Positions 1-7,283 of a stretch of DNA of 19,278 nucleotides are shown in pieces. This stretch comes from JAZLDV01 sp045614925 (GTDB lineage Bacteria > Bacillota_I > Bacilli_A > Erysipelotrichales > Coprobacillaceae), in contig JAZLDV010000015.1 of assembly GCA_045614925.1 (NCBI GenBank), positions 1 through 19,278 on the forward strand. Direction: 5' to 3'. Every line of letters begins with the position of its first letter. Positions within the stretch are counted from its first letter, which is position 1. The translations under genes and the position numbers were made by a program. The notes below the pieces were generated by a model, which was given only the letters and a program-made list of their open reading frames with translations, did not search any database and was not told the DNA's origin.

Positions 1-44
1 AGAGAAAATGACATTATCCATATGTTCATTTTTAATCCCAAAAT

Positions 45-69
45 AAAAAAACAGTTTTTAACTGTTTTT
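45..69 (-). terminator. Possible intrinsic terminator after the 48-aa ORF
   Basis: A 10-bp inverted repeat (AAAAACAGTT / AACTGTTTTT, 3-base loop) spans the stop codon at 58-60. On the minus strand it is followed by a run of seven T. The stem is AT-rich with only two G:C pairs, so it is weak, and because it is symmetric it could also act on a convergent transcript. Confidence 0.45.
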
Positions 70-204
70 AAAAAATTTATAACATGAATAATATAGTATT
101 ATTATGCCTAATATTAATAATATTATATTAAACATATTATCTAAATTATAAATTGAAAATCCTATTAATCCTGCACCTATTCCTAAGATAAAAAATTTTT
201 TCAT
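58..204 (-). CDS. Small two-helix membrane protein, 48 aa, unknown function
   Basis: I do not recognise this gene. It reads ATG to TAA in 49 codons and starts MKKFFILGIGAGLIG. An AGGAG Shine-Dalgarno lies at normal distance upstream, which is the main reason to believe it. The protein has two hydrophobic stretches (about residues 4-17 and 27-42) separated by a short polar turn with Asn and Asp, and it ends in a Lys-rich tail (KFFKNS). It is therefore predicted to be a hairpin-like integral membrane peptide. It follows the 158-residue membrane-anchored protein by 87 bases on the same strand and may be co-transcribed with it. A weak hairpin overlaps its stop codon. It could be a small membrane regulator or a toxin-like peptide, but nothing visible decides this. 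Confidence 0.6.
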   Translation of the reverse strand: MKKFFILGIGAGLIGFSIYNLDNMFNIILLILGIIILYYSCYKFFKNS

Positions 205-291
205 TATAAAATATCTCCTTTTTATATTAATTATATTCTTTTTTATCTCAAAAACTGTCTATTTATGTTCTAAATTTACTTTATTTATTTT

Positions 292-768
292 TTATAGTGG
301 AATCTGATCATTTTTATAAACAGTAATCAGAACATTATCTCTAGAAAAAACATATAAATATCCATTATAAATCAATAAAACACTGTTTTTATATCTTTCT
401 TCTATTTCTTTCATTTTTCCTGCCGAAGTTTTTTTAACCTGACGTTTACTTTTTCCATAACAGTATGCATCAAAAACTAGTTTATCTGGATTTTTACAGC
501 AGTAGTTTGGCATACGTTCATATATTCTCTCCCTAGCGTGATTTGTAATTGCAACAGGATAATATTGTGGATTATAAAAGCCATCTATATCTCTATTTTT
601 ATCATAGAGTCTATTATATTGTCCTTTTTCATTTTTACCATCTTTATCATATCCATGACGATTATATCCATTTTCATCATATATGGTCGTTTTATTGTCA
701 TTAATAGTCGTATTTATACATATATAAATAATAATGCATAAAATTAATAATAATAATAGAAATTGCAT
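292..768 (-). CDS. Membrane-anchored protein with pentapeptide Gly repeats and a DUF4258-like C-terminal region
   Basis: The function is unknown. The 158-residue protein starts with a strongly hydrophobic segment (residues 2-18), an uncleaved anchor or signal peptide. Residues 30-49 form four tandem five-residue units of pattern [YK]-[DN]-x-x-G (YDENG, YNRHG, YDKDG, KNEKG), followed by degenerate Asp/Asn/Tyr-rich sequence to about residue 65. The C-terminal part (about 72-155) begins with ITNHARERIYER and ends in NVLITVYK. The H-A-x-x-R-I-x-x-R motif plus a closing beta strand of this kind resembles the DUF4258 / RelE-like fold; that link is by eye only. Two adjacent Cys (90-91) and Cys103 could form disulfides if the domain is exported. 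An AGGAGG site precedes the ATG. It appears to be its own transcription unit, after the spoIVB terminator and an extended -10 promoter. Confidence 0.8.
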   Translation of the reverse strand: MQFLLLLLILCIIIYICINTTINDNKTTIYDENGYNRHGYDKDGKNEKGQYNRLYDKNRDIDGFYNPQYYPVAITNHARERIYERMPNYCCKNPDKLVFDAYCYGKSKRQVKKTSAGKMKEIEERYKNSVLLIYNGYLYVFSRDNVLITVYKNDQIPL

Positions 769-786
769 AATTTCGCCTCCTACAAA

Positions 787-795
787 ATTATATCA
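787..795 (-). promoter_or_regulatory. Extended -10 promoter for the 158-aa gene
   Basis: TATAAT preceded by TG-n (TGATATAAT) lies 18 bases upstream of the ATG, just after the U-tract of the spoIVB terminator. No good -35 is present at 17 bases (CTGTCT), which is usual for extended -10 promoters. Confidence 0.5.
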
Positions 796-806
796 TATAT
801 ATCAAA

Positions 807-845
807 TAAAGACAGGCTTTATTAAATGAATTAAACCTGTCTTTA
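807..845 (-). terminator. Intrinsic terminator after spoIVB
   Basis: A 10-bp stem TAAAGACAGG / CCTGTCTTTA extends inward by TTTA/TAAA after a bulged C and begins 3 bases after the spoIVB stop codon. A T-rich tract follows on the minus strand. It ends the recN-spoIVB transcript. Confidence 0.8.
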
Positions 846-848
846 TAG

Positions 849-1838
849 TTAATTGTTTGTACTTAACATGTTCTCAATAAAAATACCGTATCCTTTTGAC
901 GGGTCGTTTACAAGTACATGAGTAACTGCACCTATTAATTTACCATCCTGTACAATTGGACTTCCACTCATTCCTTGAATAATACCATTTGTTTTATTTA
1001 ATAAATTCTTATCAATAATTTCAAAAGTAAAATTCTTCATATTACCATTATAACTGTTTATATTGATGATTTTAATTTTACATTTAATAACATCATTATT
1101 TTCTATAACAGTATAAAAATAAGCCTCTTTGAGCTTTACATCTTTTTTGTCTGCAGTTTCTATTAATTTGTAATTGTCGGGCAAGTAGTCATAAGTACCA
1201 TATATACCTGTATGTGTATTTTTATCTATTGTACCAATATTTACAGAATCTTTAACACCTAGTTTTTCACCTGGATTAAAGTTTTTAGAAGGAACAATCT
1301 TTGTAATCTTAGAAAAATATATAGAACCATTTTGACAGATATAATTATTATTTTCACTCATTATATGACCTAAAGCACCATATCTTTTAGTATTTTGATC
1401 ATAATAAGTAATTGTTCCAATTCCTAATATACCGTCTTTTACATAAAACCCAGTTGTGTAATTATTGTCATCTTTTACGATGTTTAATTTTTTCTTCAGA
1501 TATAAATTATCCCTTTTTAATGTTAAAATTATATCTATATCTTTATTTATACAATACTCAATTTTTTTAGATAGCTCACTTATACAATTTATATTTTCAT
1601 CATTAACTTGTACAATTACATCGTTTTCCTTAAAACCATAATCTTTCTGATTAAAATTTTCTCCATAACTATTAATATCATACATACCTTTGATGAGAAC
1701 TCCATTGTAATTTAATTCTATGCCTATAGATTGTCCTCCTAAAATAACTTCATATGCAAATAATGGAATAATATGGCTGACAACAGTTAATAAAACTACG
1801 AAAAAAGATAAAATCTTTTTCTTATATAAACAAAACAT
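849..1838 (-). CDS. spoIVB: SpoIVB sporulation serine peptidase (S55 family)
   Basis: In the known family this protease is secreted from the forespore into the intermembrane space, where it cleaves SpoIVFA to trigger pro-sigma-K processing. The 329-residue protein has an N-terminal membrane or signal segment (residues 6-28), a PDZ region (about 30-115, with YGFKENDVIVQVN) and a trypsin-like peptidase domain. The predicted triad is His158 (YGALGH), Asp276 (FEIID) and Ser291 (GMSGSP). The 15-residue Asp-to-Ser spacing matches what I recall for the B. subtilis enzyme. It is shorter than the B. subtilis protein (about 425 residues). I chose the ATG at 1838 over the in-frame GTG at 1844 because the GTG overlaps the AAAGGAGG ribosome site, whereas the ATG sits 5 bases after it. 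It follows recN, as in Bacillus, but no spo0A follows. The start codon lies in a long inverted repeat. Confidence 0.96.
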   Translation of the reverse strand: MFCLYKKKILSFFVVLLTVVSHIIPLFAYEVILGGQSIGIELNYNGVLIKGMYDINSYGENFNQKDYGFKENDVIVQVNDENINCISELSKKIEYCINKDIDIILTLKRDNLYLKKKLNIVKDDNNYTTGFYVKDGILGIGTITYYDQNTKRYGALGHIMSENNNYICQNGSIYFSKITKIVPSKNFNPGEKLGVKDSVNIGTIDKNTHTGIYGTYDYLPDNYKLIETADKKDVKLKEAYFYTVIENNDVIKCKIKIININSYNGNMKNFTFEIIDKNLLNKTNGIIQGMSGSPIVQDGKLIGAVTHVLVNDPSKGYGIFIENMLSTNN

Positions 1839-1887
1839 ACACACCTCCTTTGTAACTATGTTACATTATAGTTTGGTGTGTATGTTT
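1833..1887 (-). promoter_or_regulatory. Long hairpin covering the spoIVB start codon
   Basis: A perfect 13-bp inverted repeat (AAACATACACACC with GGTGTGTATGTTT; arms 1833-1845 and 1875-1887) encloses a 29-base loop. The loop holds a nested 5-bp stem GTAAC/GTTAC. In minus-strand RNA the 3' arm contains the spoIVB ATG and the last two G of its AGGAGG site, so mRNA reading through from recN would have its start codon paired. A short U-rich tract follows, so it could also act as a leaky recN terminator. Confidence 0.8.
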
Positions 1888-1897
1888 ATACTTATGC
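1869..1897 (-). promoter_or_regulatory. Candidate sigma-G promoter for spoIVB
   Basis: GCATA (1893-1897) and CAAACTA (1869-1875) are separated by 17 bases. They match the B. subtilis sigma-G -35 GMATR fully and the -10 CATnHTA with one mismatch. Transcription would begin inside the hairpin loop, about 20 bases before the ATG. In B. subtilis spoIVB is mainly a sigma-G gene. An overlapping TATAAT (1865-1870) has no sigma-A -35. Confidence 0.5.
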
Positions 1898-3541
1898 GTT
1901 TAATAATATTTTGGCATTTTCAATTGCTTCTTTAGAAATAGTCTCACCTGATAACATTTTTGCAATTTCTTCAATTCTTGAATTTTCATCTAATAAATGA
2001 ATAGACGATACAGTATCATGTTCATCATCTTTTTTCTCAATGCAGAAATGGTGAGTTGCTAAAGCTGCAACTTGTGGTAAATGAGTTATACAGATGACTT
2101 GTTTATAAGCAGATAAATTCAACATCTTTTCTCCAATTGCAGTAGCTACCTTACCACTTACACCTGTATCAACTTCATCAAAAATGATTGTTTCAATACT
2201 ATTGTATTCTAAAATCATTGTTTTAATTGCAAGCATAACACGAGAAATTTCTCCACCACTTGCAGTTTCATTTAATAAACTTAGATTTTGCCCTTTGTTA
2301 ACTGAAATCATAAAATGAATCTGATCAATTCCTTCTTGAGTCATATCTATTTCTTTAAATTCAATTTTAAAAACAGCATTATCTAAATATAAGTCTTTTA
2401 ATTGTTTTGTTATATTGTTTTCAAATTCTATTGCATTTTCTTTTCTGATTTTTGAAATTGTTTTAGCAATTGCTAAAGCTTTCTTGTAACTATTTTGGAC
2501 TTCTTTTTCAAGATTATGTATATAAAAATCTCTATTATCTATATTTTCGACTTTTTCTAATAAATCATTTTTATATTCCAAAATAGATGACATAGAGTAT
2601 CCATATTTTCTTTTTAATCTGTTAATTTTAAAAGATAAATCTTGTAACTCTGCAAGTCTATATTCATCAAAATGATAAGAATGGAAAACATCTAATACAT
2701 TTTCATATTCATCAAGTAACTGATAATATAAATTATCTATATTCTCACTTAATTCTTCAAAATCTTTTATATCAGATAAAGCATTTAAATAAGAAAGTGA
2801 TTCTTTTAAAGTAATTAAGGCTCCTGAATGACCTTTCATATTTTCTTTAAAAAACGTGATCTTTTCATTCATTTTTTCGAAGCTTTGAAGTACTTTTAAT
2901 TCATTCTCAATTTCATCCACTTCCTCATCAGTAAAAGGACATTCATCAATTTCATTTATTTGTGAAATTAAATAATCTCTTTGCTCATCAGATAATTCTT
3001 CCTGAAGTGCTTGTTTTAATTTTTTATTGATATCCTTATACTCATTATAAGCATCATTATAATCCTCTATTAGTTTATTTAATTGATGATGACAATATTG
3101 ATCTAATAAATGAATATGATTTTTTACATCAAATAATTTTTGTGTTTCAAATTGGGAATGAATATCTATTACATATGGCATTAATATTTTTAAAGCATTA
3201 TTAGAAGCGTTTTTGTAGTTGATCTTAATATTACTCTTCCCATTATTTAAAATTTCTTTAGTAATAATTAATTCGCCATCAGCATCAATATGTAATTCTT
3301 CACATAGTTTTTCTAGATATTCATTTCCTTCAATATCAAATAGACCTTCAATAATAGCTTTACTGCATCCTCTTTTAACAAATGATGCAGATGCCCTATT
3401 TCCGCATAATTGTCCTAAAGCATCAATAATAATTGATTTTCCAGCTCCAGTTTCACCTGTTAAAACACTCATACCTGATTCAAAATCAATATGAACTTCA
3501 TCTATAATTACAAAAGAAGAAATATATAAATGCTTTAGCAT
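1892..3541 (-). CDS. recN: DNA repair protein RecN
   Basis: RecN is an SMC-like ATPase that gathers and holds DNA ends at double-strand breaks for recombinational repair. The 549-residue length is usual for the family. Walker A is GETGAGKS (29-36), the ABC signature is ASGGEISR (427-434), and Walker B with the D-loop is TIIFDEVDTG (451-460), followed by the switch His in CITHLPQVAA. Residues about 150-370 are Glu/Lys-rich coiled coil, between the two halves of the ATPase head. The IDIHSQFE stretch (125-132) corresponds to the RecN-typical IHGQHE region. It starts 8 bases after tlyA behind an AGGTGA ribosome site and is the last gene of the nusB operon; only the spoIVB hairpin follows. B. subtilis has the arginine repressor ahrC between tlyA and recN; it is absent here. 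Confidence 0.97.
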   Translation of the reverse strand: MLKHLYISSFVIIDEVHIDFESGMSVLTGETGAGKSIIIDALGQLCGNRASASFVKRGCSKAIIEGLFDIEGNEYLEKLCEELHIDADGELIITKEILNNGKSNIKINYKNASNNALKILMPYVIDIHSQFETQKLFDVKNHIHLLDQYCHHQLNKLIEDYNDAYNEYKDINKKLKQALQEELSDEQRDYLISQINEIDECPFTDEEVDEIENELKVLQSFEKMNEKITFFKENMKGHSGALITLKESLSYLNALSDIKDFEELSENIDNLYYQLLDEYENVLDVFHSYHFDEYRLAELQDLSFKINRLKRKYGYSMSSILEYKNDLLEKVENIDNRDFYIHNLEKEVQNSYKKALAIAKTISKIRKENAIEFENNITKQLKDLYLDNAVFKIEFKEIDMTQEGIDQIHFMISVNKGQNLSLLNETASGGEISRVMLAIKTMILEYNSIETIIFDEVDTGVSGKVATAIGEKMLNLSAYKQVICITHLPQVAALATHHFCIEKKDDEHDTVSSIHLLDENSRIEEIAKMLSGETISKEAIENAKILLNA

Positions 3542-3549
3542 ACAATCAC

Positions 3550-4353
3550 CTACCCTTTAAAATGTTTATGTGCTTCTTCTACAACACTTGAGATATCTAT
3601 TTCGATATCTTCACCTGAACAATTTTTAAAACATCCTAAAAATTCAATATTTCCAACTCCACCAGTAATTGGTGAGTAAGTTAATCCAACGATTGACATG
3701 TTGTTAGAATGAGCATATTCAATGACTTCATGAATAACTCTTTCATGAACTTTTACATCTGATACTATACCATGTTTACCTACATCATCTTTTCCTGCTT
3801 CAAATTGAGGTTTAATTAAAGCAACAACATATCCGTTTTCTACAAGTATTTGAGATAATGGAGGTAGAATATGTTTTAAAGATATAAAAGAGACATCGAT
3901 ACTTGCAAATTCAGGTTGTCCAAATTCAAACATATCTAATGTTGCATGTCTAAAATTAGTTTGTTCCATAACATGAACTCTAGGATCATTTCTTAGTTTC
4001 CATACTAATTGGTTCGTTCCTACATCTAATGCATAGACTTCTCTTGCACCATTTTGTAAACCACAATCAGTAAATCCACCTGTCGATGAACCTATATCTA
4101 ACATTAATAGATTCGAAATATTTAAATCAAATTGTTTAAGAGCTTTTTCTAACTTTAATCCACCTCTAGAAACATAAGCTAATTGCTCTCCTTTAATGTA
4201 TAAATTCGAATCTACAGGTATTTTAGTACCTGGTTTATCTATATAGTCATAATCATCTCTAACAATTCCTGCCATAATAGCTCTCTTTGCTTTTTCTCTA
4301 GAATCAAATAACCCTTTTTCTACACACAGTATGTCAACTCTTTCTTTTTTCAC
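3550..4353 (-). CDS. tlyA: TlyA-family rRNA 2'-O-ribose methyltransferase
   Basis: This is an S-adenosylmethionine-dependent methyltransferase of the TlyA (YqxC/hemolysin A) family, whose studied members methylate cytidine ribose in 16S and/or 23S rRNA. The 267-residue protein has an N-terminal S4 RNA-binding domain (about 1-63, with SREKAKRAIMAG). An FtsJ-like domain follows, with the SAM-binding motif MLDIGSSTGGFTDC (84-97), ALDVGTNQL (109-117), SIDVSFISLK (151-160) and the catalytic-lysine motif IKPQFE (180-185). The start is a GTG inside the end of dxs (20-base overlap). An AAGGAGA ribosome site 7-8 bases upstream decides it. The hemolysin name common for the family is historical and not supported here. 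Confidence 0.93.
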   Translation of the reverse strand: MKKERVDILCVEKGLFDSREKAKRAIMAGIVRDDYDYIDKPGTKIPVDSNLYIKGEQLAYVSRGGLKLEKALKQFDLNISNLLMLDIGSSTGGFTDCGLQNGAREVYALDVGTNQLVWKLRNDPRVHVMEQTNFRHATLDMFEFGQPEFASIDVSFISLKHILPPLSQILVENGYVVALIKPQFEAGKDDVGKHGIVSDVKVHERVIHEVIEYAHSNNMSIVGLTYSPITGGVGNIEFLGCFKNCSGEDIEIDISSVVEEAHKHFKG

Positions 4354-6208
4354 AACGTATCTCCTTTATTTTGTCATAAAGATTCTTTATACTAATATTT
4401 TCTAAATTTAATAGTTCATTAATTTCTCCTTGTGGAGTAAAACGATCATCGATACCCATACAAGACATATTTACATTCATTTGATTATTTGCATAATAAT
4501 ATGTAATCATTGAACCTAATGAGCCAATCATCATATCTGTTTCGTATACAATGATAAATTGATTATCATTGTATAATTTATTCAATAATTGATAATCAAT
4601 TGGTTTGATAAATCTTGCATTAATAATGTTTATATCTAAATTTTCATTGTTTTTTAATTCTAATACTTTATTAACTTTTTCATCATATGTAATGATAGTA
4701 ATTTTATTGTTTTTATCATATACAATTTCTTCCCATGAACCGACTTCAACTGTTTTATCAATATTTACAGGAACATCTAAAACTGATCCTCTTGGGAAAC
4801 GAAGGATATAAGGCGCATCATTGTTTTTAAATGCCGTATTTATCATTAATTTTGCTTCTATTGCATCTTTAGGTGTCATAAAAATAATATTAGGAATAGA
4901 AGATAAAAAGCTAATATCAAAGACACCATGATGTGTTTCACCATCAGCACCAACTAATCCTGCACGATCTATACCAATAAGACAAGGCAAATTCATTCGT
5001 GCAATATCATGATTAATCTGATCATAAGCTCTTTGAATAAAAGATGAATAAATAGTAATATAAGGTTTTTTTCCACTATTAGATAAACCAGCAGCAAAAG
5101 TCATAGCATGTTCTTCAGCAATTCCCACATCAAAACAACGTTTTGGATATGATTCAAAAAGTGGATGCAAACATGAGCCAGATATCATTGCAGGAGTTAT
5201 TGCGACAATATCTTCATCTTTTTTCATGTGCTCTAAAACTTGGGACGAACAAATTTCGCTCCAAGATTTGTTATTAGATTGTTTTAATTCAACGCCTTTT
5301 TCTTTGTTAAATGGGCTAACACCATGATAAATTCCTTGTGTATCGTTTTCTGCAAGATTATAACCTTTTCCTTTTGTTGTATGTATATGAACAACTACAC
5401 TATGATCTAAAGATTTTGCGTGATTTAACGCATTAATTAACTGATCAAAATCATGCCCATCGATCGGCCCAATATAATCAAGACCAAATTGACCAAAAAT
5501 ATTTTCTTCTAGTACATTTTCTTTAATTTGATCCTTAATTTTTTTTGTAAATTTATAAATATTTTTTCCTATTTGCGTATTATTAAGTAAGTGAACATAA
5601 CTTTCTCTAGCATAATTGTATTGTGCTGATACACGAATATCTGACAATAGATTGCTAAATCCACCTACGTTTTGACAAATAGACATGTTGTTATCATTAA
5701 GAATTAATATAACCTTTGAATTAATAGAACCTAAATAGTTTAATGCTTCAAAAGTTTCTCCGCTAAGTAATGCTCCATCACCAACTACTGGAATAACTTC
5801 ATAATGCTCATTATTCAAATCTCTAGCAACAGCCATTCCAGTTGCTCCAGACAATGCTGTTGAAGAATGACCTGCTTCCCATGAATCATGAATACTTTCT
5901 TTTCTTTTTTGGAAACCACTTAAGCCATTAAATTTTCTTAATGTATCAAATTCATTTGCTCTTCCAGTTAAAATTTTATGAACATAACTTTGATGACCAA
6001 CATCAAAAATAATTTTATCTTTTGGCGAGTCAAAAACATAATGTAAAGCGATAGTCAATTCAACAATTCCTAAATTGCTTGAAAAATGACCACCAGTTTT
6101 TGATACATTATCTATAATAAAATTTCTAATATGAGAAGATAATTCTTTTAATTCATCATGATTTAATTTTTTAACAAAAGAAGGATCTTTTATTTTTTTT
6201 ATTTCCAT
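4334..6208 (-). CDS. dxs: 1-Deoxy-D-xylulose-5-phosphate synthase
   Basis: Dxs condenses pyruvate and glyceraldehyde 3-phosphate with thiamine diphosphate, the first step of the MEP isoprenoid pathway. The 624-residue protein shows the three transketolase-like domains. The N-terminal thiamine region has HSSTALSGATG (114-124), GDGALLSGETFEAL (143-156) and NDNNMS (171-176). GPIDGHD (247-253) follows. The central domain has VGIAEEHA (361-368), whose Glu365 aligns with the catalytic Glu, and IYSSFIQRAYDQ (386-397). The C-terminal transketolase domain is about 490-620. Its ATG directly abuts the ispA stop codon (TAAATG), so translation is probably coupled; the nearest ribosome site is only GGGTGAG inside ispA. 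Next to ispA, it supplies precursor for prenyl diphosphates. Confidence 0.98.
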   Translation of the reverse strand: MEIKKIKDPSFVKKLNHDELKELSSHIRNFIIDNVSKTGGHFSSNLGIVELTIALHYVFDSPKDKIIFDVGHQSYVHKILTGRANEFDTLRKFNGLSGFQKRKESIHDSWEAGHSSTALSGATGMAVARDLNNEHYEVIPVVGDGALLSGETFEALNYLGSINSKVILILNDNNMSICQNVGGFSNLLSDIRVSAQYNYARESYVHLLNNTQIGKNIYKFTKKIKDQIKENVLEENIFGQFGLDYIGPIDGHDFDQLINALNHAKSLDHSVVVHIHTTKGKGYNLAENDTQGIYHGVSPFNKEKGVELKQSNNKSWSEICSSQVLEHMKKDEDIVAITPAMISGSCLHPLFESYPKRCFDVGIAEEHAMTFAAGLSNSGKKPYITIYSSFIQRAYDQINHDIARMNLPCLIGIDRAGLVGADGETHHGVFDISFLSSIPNIIFMTPKDAIEAKLMINTAFKNNDAPYILRFPRGSVLDVPVNIDKTVEVGSWEEIVYDKNNKITIITYDEKVNKVLELKNNENLDINIINARFIKPIDYQLLNKLYNDNQFIIVYETDMMIGSLGSMITYYYANNQMNVNMSCMGIDDRFTPQGEINELLNLENISIKNLYDKIKEIRCEKRKS

Positions 6209-7057
6209 TTAACTCACCCTTTTTAAAATAGAATTAAATAAATTATGCATCATATCATGATTGATATTTAAATGATCCATATTTTTATAGCAATTATCAA
6301 ATAATTCATCTACCATATGTTGTGATTTTTCAATACCTAATAAACTTACATATGTTGATTTATTATTTGCTTCATCACTTCCTGTTTTTTTACCAAGTAA
6401 TTCCTGATTACCAATAACATCTAAAACATCATCCTGAATTTGAAATGCTAATCCTAAATCGAATCCGATTTGTGTCCATGTATCAAAATCATCTGAATTA
6501 GCAATCATAGATGCAATTTGCATTGGAATAGTAATTAATTTACCAGTTTTATTTTTATGAATAGTTTTTAATTGAGCTAAATCAGCATGCTTATTTTCAT
6601 AATATAAATCTAATTGCTGACCATAAATCATTCCATTTACACCACTTGCTTCAAATAAACTATCTGCTATTTTTACTTTAAGATCATTTGGACAATTGAT
6701 TCTTAAAACTGTATTCATTGCTAAGTTTAATAACCCATCACCAGCTAATATAGCAGTTGCTTCGTCGAATTGTTTATGACAAGTTGGTCTTCCTCTTCTT
6801 AAATCATCATTATCCATTCCTGGAAGATCATCATGAATTAAAGAATATGTATGTATCATTTCTATAGCACAAGCAATATCAATATATTGATGATAATCGA
6901 CATCATAAGATTGTAATATATTTAATAATAATAATGGACGTAATCTTTTACCAGGTGCAAGTAATGAATATAACATTGCTTCTTTGACAATTCCATCGTT
7001 ACATTGATTAACAAGCTCTTCTAATCTATTATTAATTTCTTTAATCATTGTATTCAT
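6209..7057 (-). CDS. ispA: Polyprenyl (farnesyl/geranyl) diphosphate synthase
   Basis: This short-chain trans-prenyl transferase condenses isopentenyl diphosphate with allylic diphosphates to make farnesyl (or geranylgeranyl) diphosphate for undecaprenyl carriers. The 282-residue protein has GKRLRP (36-41) for substrate binding. The first aspartate-rich motif is DDLPGMDNDD (76-85), with the four-residue spacing of bacterial farnesyl synthases, followed by RRGRPTCH. The second is FQIQDDVLD (205-213), and GKLITIP (172-178) lies between them. Product length cannot be fixed from the sequence alone. It starts 2 bases after the xseB stop, with a GAGG site inside the end of xseB. The order xseB-ispA-dxs is the usual Firmicute arrangement. 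Confidence 0.95.
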   Translation of the reverse strand: MNTMIKEINNRLEELVNQCNDGIVKEAMLYSLLAPGKRLRPLLLLNILQSYDVDYHQYIDIACAIEMIHTYSLIHDDLPGMDNDDLRRGRPTCHKQFDEATAILAGDGLLNLAMNTVLRINCPNDLKVKIADSLFEASGVNGMIYGQQLDLYYENKHADLAQLKTIHKNKTGKLITIPMQIASMIANSDDFDTWTQIGFDLGLAFQIQDDVLDVIGNQELLGKKTGSDEANNKSTYVSLLGIEKSQHMVDELFDNCYKNMDHLNINHDMMHNLFNSILKRVS

Positions 7058-7059
7058 AA

Positions 7060-7275
7060 TTATTCCTCACTGTTTAATTCTTTTAATTGACCATTTTCAA
7101 AGATTTGTGTAACTCTTTCTTGAATGTTTTTTAGTTTATCATCGCAATATTTAGATAATAACATACCTTCCTGAAATAAATTGACACTTTCTTCTAAAGT
7201 TACATTATTTGATTCTAATAATGAAACAATTTTTTCTAGTTTCTTTATTGCTTCTTCATAAGTCATCTGTTCCAT
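7060..7275 (-). CDS. xseB: Exodeoxyribonuclease VII small subunit
   Basis: The 71-residue XseB assembles in several copies around XseA to form exonuclease VII, which degrades single-stranded DNA to oligonucleotides. The family signature is clear: MTYEEAIKKLEKIVSLLE near the N-terminus, then SNNVTLEESVNLFQEGM, giving a two-helix coiled hairpin. The length is standard. It lies 8 bases after xseA with an AGGTGA ribosome site and 2 bases before ispA. Confidence 0.95.
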   Translation of the reverse strand: MEQMTYEEAIKKLEKIVSLLESNNVTLEESVNLFQEGMLLSKYCDDKLKNIQERVTQIFENGQLKELNSEE

Positions 7276-7283
7276 TTTATCAC

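Noticed and set aside
1..87. Plus-strand frame open from the window edge to a TGA near 87, possibly the tail of a convergent gene
   Set aside because: Too short and low-complexity, and it overlaps the better-supported 48-aa minus-strand ORF and its hairpin.
538..741. Plus-strand open frame opposite the 158-aa gene
   Set aside because: Ile/Ser-rich low-complexity antisense frame with no ribosome site, fully opposite a better gene. The other plus-strand frames (near 1720, 3219, 4605, 8562, 9477, 11273, 11861 and 18560) are similar shadows.
1839..1844. GTG start giving a 331-residue SpoIVB
   Set aside because: The GTG overlaps the AAAGGAGG ribosome site, so it cannot be served by it; the ATG two codons later has correct spacing.
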